NCBI GenBank assembly: GCA_019084405.1
Contig: JAHRFX010000061.1
Span: 1 to 7,532 of the forward strand
From: Methanobacterium sp.
GTDB lineage: Archaea > Methanobacteriota > Methanobacteria > Methanobacteriales > Methanobacteriaceae
Length of the DNA: 7,532 nucleotides
Reading direction: 5' to 3'
Positions 1 to 6,522 of this stretch are shown here, piece after piece; within the stretch, counting starts at the first letter, position 1, and the number at the start of each line of letters is the position of its first letter. A model generated the notes under the pieces. It was not told where the DNA came from. It saw only the letters and a list, made by a program, of their open reading frames with translations, and did no database searches. The translations under genes and the position numbers were made by a program.

Positions 1-286
1 CCGGACCGAATGCTGAAATATTAAGAGGACCATAATCAATTTTTATTAATTAATATTATACTGGTCATTAATTAATAAATATTTGGCGATAACGTATCTC
101 ACCATGAAATATTAATCGGAATATTTAAACTGGATTTATCTAATCTTATAAATACAATTTAAATATTCCGATTAATATTTCATGGTGAGATACGTTATCG
201 CCAAATATTTATTAATTAATGACCAGTATAATATTAATTAATAAAAATTGATTATGGTCCTCTTAATATTTCAGCATTCGGTCCGG
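1..286. repeat. Perfect 129-bp inverted repeat with 28-nt spacer at the window edge
   Basis: Bases 1-129 are the exact reverse complement of 158-286; I compared all 129 pairs and found no mismatch. The spacer is 130-157. The arms are very AT-rich in the middle and contain two copies of TATTAATTAAT. The outer end of the left arm is base 1, so base 287 has no partner to test and the arms may be longer than seen. The outer 49 bp of each arm appear to be SnoaL-like coding sequence, so minus-strand 49-1 mirrors plus-strand 238-286. That argues against a simple self-contained MITE. Perfect long palindromes are unstable in cells, so a fold-back read, an amplification chimera or an assembly-graph break at a contig end is a serious alternative to a real chromosomal repeat. 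Confidence 0.97.
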
Positions 287-462
287 TGGCCTGGACCACC
301 AGCAATATGCACATGCAGGTAATGGTGGGTGGTGAAAAGATTAACTTATCCGGTCGCTTAACCATGGTTCTTGAAAAAAGAGAAGATAATTGGTTAATTG
401 TCCATCTGCACTTTTCAATGCCATCTGCTGATCAAAAAACAGGTCAGAGTTATCCACTTTAA
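238..462 (+). pseudogene. 3' fragment of a SnoaL-like (NTF2-fold) protein gene
   Basis: The frame is open from just after an in-frame TAA at 235-237 to the TAA at 460-462, giving 74 residues with no good start. It reads KIDYGPLNISAFGPVAW, then a GGEKINLSGRLTMVLEKR strand, then NWLIVHLHFSMP and a short tail. This matches the C-terminal half of small SnoaL_3/NTF2-like proteins, where G-x-VAW, a R-x-T-x-VLEKR strand and W-x-I-V-x-x-HFS are typical. Such proteins are usually about 130-150 residues, so roughly 70-80 N-terminal residues are missing. None of the three plus-strand frames upstream of 238 (inside the palindrome) encodes them. These small cone-shaped domains usually bind or convert small molecules; no specific substrate can be inferred. 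The fragment ends 13 bp before the convergent protease gene. Confidence 0.7.
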
Positions 463-475
463 CCATCTTTTTATT

Positions 476-1900
476 TTATTTTTTAAAGGCAGCCTTAAAT
501 CCGCTGAAAACATCCCGGGCCGATTGTATTAATGGATTTTGTATCTCATCTGGTTTTTTCATGTTTTCCAATCTTTTTATACGGAAATAAATCGGGGGAT
601 GAGGATCCCACATTGCCCAGCTGGAAATACGGTAGGAAGTCATTCTTTCAGATTGTAGTTTCTGGTAACCAATTTTCCTTAGTGCCTCCGCCAGAACCTG
701 GGGTTTGCCTATTTTAATGGCAGATAAAAGATCTGCCCGGGCTTCAAAGAATTTTGCCACAAAGAATATACTTCCCAGTGCCACAATAAGGTATATTATA
801 GGATTAATAATTACAATAGGGAGTAAAACAGTCAATCGAAGAATAAATTCCCCAGATATTAAGCTAAATAATATTATAGGATCTCTACCCACCAGGTGAC
901 CCATTTCATGCCCCACCACACTTAAAACTTCTTCTTCATCCAGCTGTACCAAAAGTCCGGTGGTGATTAATACCAGACCCCTTTTAGGGCTGGGACCAGT
1001 GGCAGCGGCATTAGGAAGTAGATTGTTGTTTATAATAATCCGGGGCACATTTAGATCAAATTTTTCTGCAGCTTCTTTTACAATATCATAAACATTTATT
1101 ACTTTGTAACTGGATTGCAGAGGGTTACAGTAGAATCCATATTTAGAAAATACTTCTTCCCCCAATTTACAGGTGGGGGGGATTCCATGGGCCAGGGTAT
1201 TTTCATATATTTCCTTTTTTATTTGGAAAAGTGCATTTTTACCCAGTGCTTTTTTAAAAAATTTGTATTCCTCTTCTGGAAGCTGGTACTGGATTATATG
1301 AATATTGGGGTTGTGGGAAGTTATTTCCCAATCCGCCATTTTCATGAATATTTTATCAGATAAAAGCACAATTACAAGTTGTATACCTATAATAAAAATA
1401 ACTGCAGCATATAAATCAAATAAAAGGAATAGGGTTATGTTTATTCCGAAAAAGATAAGGTATACTACCAGCAAGTTACTTCCAAAAAGTTTTTTTGAAG
1501 TCTTTTTACCCAGGGAGGGTGGTTTTTCAGGGATAATTTTTTGTCCTTCCACCCAGGCCAGGTAAATGGTGGATTGACGAATACTTTCTTCATATATCTG
1601 CACTGCTATAAATATATCTTCTGCCAGTTTATCTAAAATTTCAAGGGAAATTTCGCCCTGGCGAACTAAGTTGACCTTGATTTTTTCTCCAGATTCCACA
1701 GTTCCTTTTATTTGACCTTTATTATCCGGGTCAATAAAAATGAAATGCAGGTAATTTTTTCCCTGCTTTTTACTTTTTTTTATTTCACTGAATGCATCAG
1801 GCTGGGGAAAAAGGTAATATTTGTAGATAAAGTCCAAAATTTGAGTATAGTATGCTGGGGAAACCTCAGTATGGATATCAAATTCGTGGGGATGTATCAT
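476..1900 (-). CDS. Membrane-embedded M48 family zinc metalloprotease with long N-terminal region
   Basis: A 474-residue integral membrane endopeptidase of the HtpX/Ste24 superfamily, expected to degrade or process membrane proteins. The zinc site is clear: HEMGH at residues 331-335 supplies two His ligands and the catalytic Glu, and the third ligand is probably Glu386 in FFEARAD. The family motif HPPIYFRIKRL begins at 434. Hydrophobic segments lie near 141-161 and 163-181, then 342-360 and 363-382 after the zinc motif. Typical HtpX is about 290 residues and begins directly with membrane helices. Here about 137 soluble residues precede the first helix, and about 80 more (185-270) separate helix 2 from the protease core. 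I do not recognise a domain in the N-terminal part. No ribosome binding site precedes the ATG, but a TATA box sits 22-31 bases upstream, suggesting a leaderless mRNA. It is divergent from nucS. Confidence 0.93.
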   Translation of the reverse strand: MIHPHEFDIHTEVSPAYYTQILDFIYKYYLFPQPDAFSEIKKSKKQGKNYLHFIFIDPDNKGQIKGTVESGEKIKVNLVRQGEISLEILDKLAEDIFIAVQIYEESIRQSTIYLAWVEGQKIIPEKPPSLGKKTSKKLFGSNLLVVYLIFFGINITLFLLFDLYAAVIFIIGIQLVIVLLSDKIFMKMADWEITSHNPNIHIIQYQLPEEEYKFFKKALGKNALFQIKKEIYENTLAHGIPPTCKLGEEVFSKYGFYCNPLQSSYKVINVYDIVKEAAEKFDLNVPRIIINNNLLPNAAATGPSPKRGLVLITTGLLVQLDEEEVLSVVGHEMGHLVGRDPIILFSLISGEFILRLTVLLPIVIINPIIYLIVALGSIFFVAKFFEARADLLSAIKIGKPQVLAEALRKIGYQKLQSERMTSYRISSWAMWDPHPPIYFRIKRLENMKKPDEIQNPLIQSARDVFSGFKAAFKK

Positions 1901-1921
1901 TTAATCAACTGCTCTTAAGAT

Positions 1922-1931
1922 TAAATATAAA
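1922..1931 (-). promoter_or_regulatory. TATA box for the M48 protease gene
   Basis: Read on the minus strand this is TTTATATTTA, a good archaeal TATA box. Its centre is about 26 bases from the ATG at 1900, so transcription should start at or very near the start codon. That fits the absence of a Shine-Dalgarno sequence there. Confidence 0.5.
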
Positions 1932-2162
1932 CATTAATCAATTACCATGATTTTTAGGGAGTTTTCCTGAGGAATTATTAATCAAAATATCTTCTATATT
2001 CATTATTTAAGGGTTCTATCAGGTACTAACATATTTAGATGCAGGTGGTACATAAATCCATCTTAAGTACATTAAAATTTTTTTAAAGCCCTTTTTTATC
2101 ATTTTTTAAAGCTCGTGGTGGTATTCGAAATGGTTATGTATATTAAAAAATCAATTAGTTCT
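1932..2162. other. Divergent intergenic region between the protease and nucS
   Basis: An AT-rich spacer with no credible small gene or RNA. It contains a direct repeat TTTTTTAAAGC at 2079-2089 and 2102-2112 (23-bp period), near where the nucS promoter should lie. The nucS frame is open upstream of the chosen start, with in-frame candidates GTG 2115, ATG 2130 and ATG 2136. Confidence 0.5.
2102..2111 (+). promoter_or_regulatory. Possible TATA element for nucS
   Basis: TTTTTTAAAG centred near 2106 predicts a transcript start near 2132. That leaves a leader of about 30 nt for a start at 2163, or a leaderless message for 2136. A second AT-rich candidate (TGTATATTAA, 2137-2146) would instead give a leaderless start near 2163. 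The sequence alone does not decide between them. Confidence 0.25.
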
Positions 2163-2912
2163 ATGAAATTTATATCCCTGGAAAATCCTTCTCCATCTGA
2201 TTGTTTCAGGATTATTGATGAAGGACTCAGAAAAAGGGCCATTATAACATTATTTGCCTGCTGCCAGGCCACTTATGAAGGTCGAGCACGGAGTAAATTA
2301 GGATTAGGAGAAAGGATGATAATTATTAAACCAGACGGTTCCTTTTTAATACACCAGGATCGAAAACTGGATCCTGTGAACTGGCAACCGCCTAAATCTC
2401 GTTCTAAAGTAAAAATGAAGGAGGGTGTTGTTATCTTAGAGAGTGTGCGTAGAACCCCTCCTGAACATTTGGAAGTAGAAATAAAAAATGTACATCTGGT
2501 CTCTTACTATCTGGGCCGGGATTCTCAGGAACTGGAAGTCTGCGGACATGAAAAAGACCTGGGAGAAATGATCTGGAAACATCCAGAATTAATTGAGAAG
2601 GGTTTCAGACCCACTGATAAGGAATATTCCACCTCCAAGGGATTTATTGATATTCTGGGAAAGGATGAAAAGGGTCAACTGATGATACTTGAATTAAAAA
2701 GTAGAAAAGCAGGTACTAATGCTGTAAAACAATTAAAGAGGTATCTTAAAGATTTTGAAGATAATAAAAATCAGGTGCGTGGTATTTTAGTGGCCCCCTC
2801 CATAACGGAAGATGCTCTGGAACTATTAGAAGAAAATGGACTGGAATTTAAATCTTTAGAACCCCCCAAGGAATTAAAAGAAGAAAAAAAAGTAACCCTT
2901 GATTTTTTCTAG
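2163..2912 (+). CDS. nucS: Mismatch/branch-specific endonuclease NucS (EndoMS)
   Basis: NucS/EndoMS cleaves mismatched or branched DNA and acts with the sliding clamp PCNA in archaea. From ATG 2163 the protein has 249 residues, close to the Pyrococcus abyssi enzyme (about 251). An N-terminal DNA-binding/dimerisation domain carries YEGRARSKLG and the conserved WQPP (about residue 74). The C-terminal RecB-like nuclease domain shows GFIDI with Asp163, then ELK with Glu177 and Lys179, then Gln190 and Tyr194, matching the family's D-ExK-Q-Y active site. The last residues, KVTLDFF, resemble a PIP box for PCNA. I chose 2163 because the family begins at MKFISLENPS. ATG 2130 has GGTGG 8 nt upstream and would add 11 residues; GTG 2115 adds 16. 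It converges with the VWA gene, with only 12 bp between the two stops. Confidence 0.95.
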   Translation: MKFISLENPSPSDCFRIIDEGLRKRAIITLFACCQATYEGRARSKLGLGERMIIIKPDGSFLIHQDRKLDPVNWQPPKSRSKVKMKEGVVILESVRRTPPEHLEVEIKNVHLVSYYLGRDSQELEVCGHEKDLGEMIWKHPELIEKGFRPTDKEYSTSKGFIDILGKDEKGQLMILELKSRKAGTNAVKQLKRYLKDFEDNKNQVRGILVAPSITEDALELLEENGLEFKSLEPPKELKEEKKVTLDFF

Positions 2913-2924
2913 ATAATTATTAAA

Positions 2925-4115
2925 CTAAATGTGTTCCACCAATCTGGCCAGTTGTTTGAGGTTTCTAACTTCCATTATTTGTGCTCCTGCCTCCTCATAA
3001 TCTGAAACACAACTATCCACCACATCCCATTTTATTTCCTGCTCAGGGTTTAATATTATGACTTTTTTGGAAATACGGCACATTTGTTCCATCAAATCTG
3101 CACTTAAGGGCTTTTTATATTTTTTAGGTCCGGCCCAATCACGACAGTCAGTCAATATCAATAGTATGGATTTATGATTGAGATTAACCTGTTTAATAAA
3201 ACTATTAAAGGCCGTGTACATATTGGAAGTGCCATGCATCATTATATTTTTCTGGCGGATTTCACGAACCCGGGTGAAGCCATCCATAAGATTTTTTTCT
3301 GATAGAGCCACGGTAGTTTCCACAGACTTATTATCAAAATCAAAAAACCGGGACTGGTTAAATGATTTCTGGGCAGCATAAACCATACAGAAAAACCAGT
3401 TGCTTATCCAGTCACAGGACCCACTTACATCACTTAAGAAAAAGTACTGGTTCTTTTTTAAGTATGGATTTCGCTTTTCCAGTTCAATTAAAAGCCCCCC
3501 ATATTTCAGGTTTTTTCGAATACTCCTCCTTATATCTATCCGGTTAGTTTTAGAACGTTTATTTCTCCTTACCCTCTTATTAGCTATTTTAAGGCCCAGT
3601 TTCTGGCATAATTCAAATAATTCTGCTTCAAAAAAGTCCAGTTCATTAATATCCCTCTCCATCAGGGAATTTTCTCTTAAATCCATGCCCTGATAATCAG
3701 CTAAAGGTGGATTGTAATTAATGTTATCCTCCTTTATTTTGGAAAGCTTTATTTTACTATCCATTTTAAAGTTAAGTGAATTTTGTTCCATTTTATAATT
3801 ACTTAACGTTTTCCCAGCATTATTTTTTGGTTTTGAGGATGTGTTTTTTAATTTAAAAATCTTAGAATCTACTTTAATTCCAAATGTATCGTCAAAAGCC
3901 TGATTAAATTCTTTTAGCTGGTCTTTGTTTTTCACATAAACCGCCGATAAGGCTTCTTTTAGATAGTTATAACTTCCAGTAGTTTTTATATCACGAAAAA
4001 AGTCTGCCACTAAAAAGGCATTATGAGTACTTCTGATACTAACCGGAATCCCTTTTTTGCGGAGATTTGATGATAAAAGGGCCACATCCTCCATTTCAAC
4101 CTTCAAAAAAACCAT
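2925..4115 (-). CDS. CoxE-like VWA-domain protein
   Basis: A 396-residue protein of the CoxE-like von Willebrand factor A group, whose members usually work with a MoxR-type AAA+ ATPase as a chaperone or metal-insertion pair. The N-terminal part (1-85) has the helical look of the family. Residues 86-150 are Lys/Asn/Ser-rich and probably flexible. The signature DIRRSIRKNLKYGG at 194-207 precedes the VWA fold. The metal-ion-dependent adhesion site appears intact: DVSGS at 229-233 (Asp229, Ser231, Ser233), Thr296 in HGTSNMYTAF, and Asp323 in LTDCRDW. There is no signal peptide, so it should be cytoplasmic. The ATG lies 17 bp downstream of the MoxR-fragment stop, so the two are probably one transcript. 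An internal ATG at 4094 is an alternative start. The client protein is unknown. Confidence 0.88.
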   Translation of the reverse strand: MVFLKVEMEDVALLSSNLRKKGIPVSIRSTHNAFLVADFFRDIKTTGSYNYLKEALSAVYVKNKDQLKEFNQAFDDTFGIKVDSKIFKLKNTSSKPKNNAGKTLSNYKMEQNSLNFKMDSKIKLSKIKEDNINYNPPLADYQGMDLRENSLMERDINELDFFEAELFELCQKLGLKIANKRVRRNKRSKTNRIDIRRSIRKNLKYGGLLIELEKRNPYLKKNQYFFLSDVSGSCDWISNWFFCMVYAAQKSFNQSRFFDFDNKSVETTVALSEKNLMDGFTRVREIRQKNIMMHGTSNMYTAFNSFIKQVNLNHKSILLILTDCRDWAGPKKYKKPLSADLMEQMCRISKKVIILNPEQEIKWDVVDSCVSDYEEAGAQIMEVRNLKQLARLVEHI

Positions 4116-4132
4116 CCCTGCTATTCATGGTT

Positions 4133-4426
4133 CTATTTAAAAAAATGATCTTCCACTTTTTTTTTGTCATCCTGGTTTTTAAGCACCACTCCCACCGTTT
4201 CCTGGAAGGATTCTTCTTCCAGTTCATCATGCCCCAGGGCCACCATGGTTTTAACCCAGTCCACTGTAGCACGTATAGAAGGTTTCTTAATCAGGGCCAG
4301 ATTTCTTATTCTCTGAACCGCCTTTACCACCGCCTCCACCAGAGTTGAAGGTGCATCAGGAAGTAATGCATTTACAATTTCTATTTCCCTTTCCAAGGAA
4401 GGGTAATCAATATATAAATATAACAA
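4133..4426 (-). CDS. MoxR-type AAA+ ATPase remnant: C-terminal lid domain only
   Basis: A 97-residue ORF starting at TTG 4426. It opens with LYLYIDYPSLEREIEIV, which is the sequence that follows the ATPase core in MoxR proteins associated with CoxE. It continues with the lid features: helices around VEAVVKAVQRIRNL, then KKPSIRATVDWVKTMVALG, then a TVGVVLKNQDD end. Full MoxR proteins are about 280-330 residues. Walker A, Walker B, sensor 1 and the arginine finger are all absent. Upstream in frame there is a stop after eight codons, and none of the 180 bp before mntP resembles the missing core. It immediately precedes the CoxE-like gene, as intact moxR normally does. It is therefore probably a truncated gene. 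Whether it is still translated is uncertain: the start is weak and I see no Shine-Dalgarno sequence. Confidence 0.72.
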   Translation of the reverse strand: MLYLYIDYPSLEREIEIVNALLPDAPSTLVEAVVKAVQRIRNLALIKKPSIRATVDWVKTMVALGHDELEEESFQETVGVVLKNQDDKKKVEDHFFK

Positions 4427-4511
4427 CGAAATTAATAAATCCCTTTAAATTTAACCCGGATAGTGGTGCATGGTTTTTTATAAGATATTTTTTTTGCTTT
4501 ATTCAGGTTTC

Positions 4512-4528
4512 AGGTAATAAAAATACCT
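4512..4528. repeat. Short inverted repeat AGGTA-N7-TACCT in the mntP upstream region
   Basis: AGGTA (4512-4516) and TACCT (4524-4528) flank a 7-nt A-rich spacer, followed by a T-run on the plus strand. It lies about 80 bp upstream of mntP and could be a regulator site or chance. It is not a convincing terminator, because no plus-strand gene ends before it. Confidence 0.25.
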
Positions 4529-4576
4529 TTTTCACCCATTAATCTTTTTAATTGAATTTTCATGGCACCAAACTAA

Positions 4577-4601
4577 TTTATAGGAAATAGAAATACTATT
4601 T
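4577..4601 (+). promoter_or_regulatory. mntP promoter: TATA box plus overlapping dyad
   Basis: TTTATA at 4577-4582 lies about 27 bases before the mntP ATG (4607), predicting a leaderless transcript; no Shine-Dalgarno sequence is present. Between TATA and ATG sits an inverted repeat AAATAG (4585-4590), AAATA, CTATTT (4596-4601). This is a natural position for a repressor operator, which would suit a metal exporter, but the binding protein is unknown. Confidence 0.4.
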
Positions 4602-4606
4602 GAGTT

Positions 4607-5173
4607 ATGGACTTGATTACAATCATAATTTTATCTGTTGCTTTAGCCCTGGATGCGTTTAGTATTTCTATTACCTGGGGATTGACTTTGAAGGTCTGTC
4701 AGATCAAACAGGCCCTGTGGATTGCACTTTTTTTTGGAGGATTTCAGGCCATCATGCCTGTTTTAGGGTGGGTGGCAGGGATACGTCTCCAGTTAATAAT
4801 TTCCCAGTTAGCACCCTGGTTAGCGTTTATACTACTTTTAGCCATAGGAATTAAAATGATTTATGAAAGTTTAAAAATGGAAGAACAATCCGAACCAAAC
4901 TGCAACATCTTTTCTTTTAAAAAATTATTTGTACTGGCCATTGCCACCAGTATAGATGCTTTTGCAGTGGGAGTTACCTTTGCCCTTTTAAGTATGTCCG
5001 TCTGGTTTCCTATAATTATGATAGGCCTTATAACATTTGTATTGTCATTATTGGGAGTTTATACTGGTAAAAAAATAGGACACCTATTTGAAAGTAAAAT
5101 AGAAATACTGGGAGGTATAATTCTAATATTACTTGGCTTTAAAATACTACTAGAACATCTTTTATCTTTATAA
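4607..5173 (+). CDS. mntP: Manganese efflux pump MntP
   Basis: A 188-residue inner-membrane exporter that removes excess Mn2+ from the cytoplasm. It has the two-fold repeat of the MntP family, with six predicted helices. Half one carries LALDAFSIS (Asp16), then FGGFQAIMPVLGW (43-55). Half two carries ATSIDAFAVGVTFAL (Asp117). The paired acidic residues within helices match those essential in bacterial MntP. A short charged loop (88-106) separates the halves. The length is normal (about 185-190) and the start is the conserved MDLITIIILS. It is the first gene of a plus-strand run with the amidohydrolase 38 bp downstream. The leader is too short for a yybP-ykoY manganese riboswitch if the TATA box at 4577 is used, so control is more likely transcriptional. 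Confidence 0.95.
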   Translation: MDLITIIILSVALALDAFSISITWGLTLKVCQIKQALWIALFFGGFQAIMPVLGWVAGIRLQLIISQLAPWLAFILLLAIGIKMIYESLKMEEQSEPNCNIFSFKKLFVLAIATSIDAFAVGVTFALLSMSVWFPIIMIGLITFVLSLLGVYTGKKIGHLFESKIEILGGIILILLGFKILLEHLLSL

Positions 5174-5199
5174 AGAACTGGATTTAATAATAAATACTT

Positions 5200-5203
5200 G
5201 AGG
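5200..5203 (+). promoter_or_regulatory. Ribosome binding site of the amidohydrolase gene
   Basis: GAGG ends 8 nt before ATG 5212 and supports that start. It lies in the 38-bp gap after mntP. Confidence 0.5.
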
Positions 5204-5211
5204 CCCTTTTT

Positions 5212-6045
5212 ATGGTTAAAGAAATTAAATTAGCACTTTTGCAGATGAAAGTGGTGGATGATAAATCAGCCAATATACAAAAAGCAGAAAAAATGATATC
5301 ATCTGCCAGTAAAGAGGGTGCAGAACTACTTATTTTACCTGAAATGTTCAACTGCCCCTATGATAATTCCCGGTTCAGAGATTATGCAGAAAACCCCACA
5401 AAAAGTCCTACTTTAGAAGCTATGGCGGAAATTTCCCGTGCTAAACAAATACATCTGGTGGCAGGGTCTATTCCGGAGTTATCATCTGGAAAAATATACA
5501 ATACCAGCTTTTTTTTCAATGATTATGGTGCTATACTGGGATTCCATCGGAAAATGCACCTTTTTGATATTGATGTTCCTGGAAAAATTTTCTTTAAAGA
5601 ATCTGATACCCTCAGTGCCGGTAATAAGATAACTGTTATTGAAAGTGATTTAGGGAAGGTGGGAATCGGTATATGTTATGATCTTCGTTTTCCAGAGTTA
5701 TCCCGACTCATGACCTTGAAAGGGGCGGATATACTGGTATATCCTGGTGCATTTAATTTAACCACTGGACCGGCCCATTGGGAAACCTTGCTTAGAAGCC
5801 GGGCCATGGATAATCAAATTTTTATTGCGGCTGCATCACCTGCCAGAAATGAAAATGCATCTTATGTGGCCTATGGTCATTCCATGATTTGTAATCCCTG
5901 GGGGGAAATGATTAAAGAAGCCGGGGCGGGAGAAGAAATTTTATATTCCACCATTAATTTAGAGGATAGTTCTAAAATCCGAAAAGAACTGCCGGTTTTA
6001 AGTAACCGTAGAGACGATGTGTATTCTTTATCAGAGAAAAGATAA
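5212..6045 (+). CDS. Nit2-like carbon-nitrogen hydrolase (omega-amidase type)
   Basis: A 277-residue cytoplasmic nitrilase-superfamily amidohydrolase. The Glu-Lys-Cys triad is complete: Glu44 in LPEMFN, Lys114 in FHRKMHLFDID, and Cys155 in GIGICYDLRFPEL. Positions and motifs are very close to eukaryotic Nit2 (Glu43, Lys112, Cys153), an omega-amidase that hydrolyses alpha-ketoglutaramate and alpha-ketosuccinamate. The stretch RKMHLFDIDVPGKIFFKESDT is also typical of the Nit1/Nit2 branch rather than of aliphatic nitrilases, which make a different use of the same fold. A role in repairing or recycling amide by-products of nitrogen metabolism is inferred from the family, not shown here. The length is normal. 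The next gene starts 6 bp after the stop, so co-transcription with mntP and the DUF422 gene is likely, although no functional link is obvious. Confidence 0.92.
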   Translation: MVKEIKLALLQMKVVDDKSANIQKAEKMISSASKEGAELLILPEMFNCPYDNSRFRDYAENPTKSPTLEAMAEISRAKQIHLVAGSIPELSSGKIYNTSFFFNDYGAILGFHRKMHLFDIDVPGKIFFKESDTLSAGNKITVIESDLGKVGIGICYDLRFPELSRLMTLKGADILVYPGAFNLTTGPAHWETLLRSRAMDNQIFIAAASPARNENASYVAYGHSMICNPWGEMIKEAGAGEEILYSTINLEDSSKIRKELPVLSNRRDDVYSLSEKR

Positions 6046-6051
6046 CTGGAT

Positions 6052-6498
6052 GTGATTAATTTGAAAGACTATAGTAAGATAATATATATTTCTGCTTTAG
6101 CCCTTTTAATTGCGGCTTTTTTTGTGGCCAATGTGGAAATTGGTCCTGAAACTTCCATAATATCTGTTATCTTTATTATTTCCCTGGCAATCCCCTCTTT
6201 TGCAGCAGTGATGGTTTGGTTAGGTTGGAAAAAAGGTTTAGCTTTGATTGCAGTATTGAGTGCCTATGCATTGGTGTTAAAGACCATAGCCATTCTCACT
6301 GGGGTTCCTTATTCTGAATTTTGTTATAATGAATTGATAGGGGCTAAATTATTTGGAACCACTCCTTTTACCGTGCCTTTTGCCTGGCTGCCTCTTTTTA
6401 TTGGAAGTCTATATCTGGCCAGTGAATTAAAAATTAAAAATAAGAAATTGGGTTTATGGTGTCATATGGTACTATTATTCAATTCAAAATTTATTTAA
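6052..6498 (+). CDS. Carotenoid biosynthesis (DUF422) membrane protein, C-terminally truncated
   Basis: A 148-residue membrane protein with about four hydrophobic segments near 9-27, 35-57, 63-84 and 103-127. It contains KTIAILTGVPYSEFCY and LFGTTPFTVPFAWLPLFIGSLYLAS, which resemble the first half of the PF04240 carotenoid-biosynthesis family (CruF-like hydratases and archaeal homologues, acting on lipid-soluble polyenes). Full members are about 220-290 residues and continue with Asp-Pro- and Trp-rich helices that are absent here. After KNKKLGL the sequence drifts to an unrelated tail and stops. Neither other frame downstream restores the missing half before the next promoter at about 6513. 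It is probably non-functional or a remnant. The outermost start is GTG 6052. TTG 6061 may be the true start because GGATGTGAT (6048-6056), one mismatch from GGAGGTGAT, lies just upstream. Confidence 0.72.
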   Translation: MINLKDYSKIIYISALALLIAAFFVANVEIGPETSIISVIFIISLAIPSFAAVMVWLGWKKGLALIAVLSAYALVLKTIAILTGVPYSEFCYNELIGAKLFGTTPFTVPFAWLPLFIGSLYLASELKIKNKKLGLWCHMVLLFNSKFI

Positions 6499-6512
6499 AA
6501 TACGGATGAAGC

Positions 6513-6520
6513 ATTTATAT
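6513..6520 (+). promoter_or_regulatory. TATA box of the carbonic anhydrase gene
   Basis: ATTTATAT, followed by A at 6521, is a strong archaeal TATA sequence. It predicts transcription start near 6543, giving a leader of about 55 nt before GTG 6598. The carbonic anhydrase therefore has its own promoter, separate from the mntP run. Confidence 0.6.
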
Positions 6521-6522
6521 AG

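Noticed and set aside
1..286. MITE or insertion sequence made only of terminal inverted repeats.
   Set aside because: The outer arm sequence appears to be SnoaL-like coding sequence, and no target-site duplication can be seen because the left flank lies outside the window.
2039..2086. A 15-codon ATG-started frame in the nucS upstream region.
   Set aside because: It is too short, has no ribosome binding site and carries no recognisable feature.
4157..4165. Run of nine A (minus strand) near the end of the MoxR fragment, as a possible frameshift site fusing it to the VWA protein.
   Set aside because: The two genes have proper stop and start signals 17 bp apart, and nothing in the alternative frame continues either protein.
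4430..4606. Possible yybP-ykoY manganese riboswitch before mntP.
   Set aside because: The likely TATA box at 4577 leaves no leader RNA, and I see no matching folded structure.
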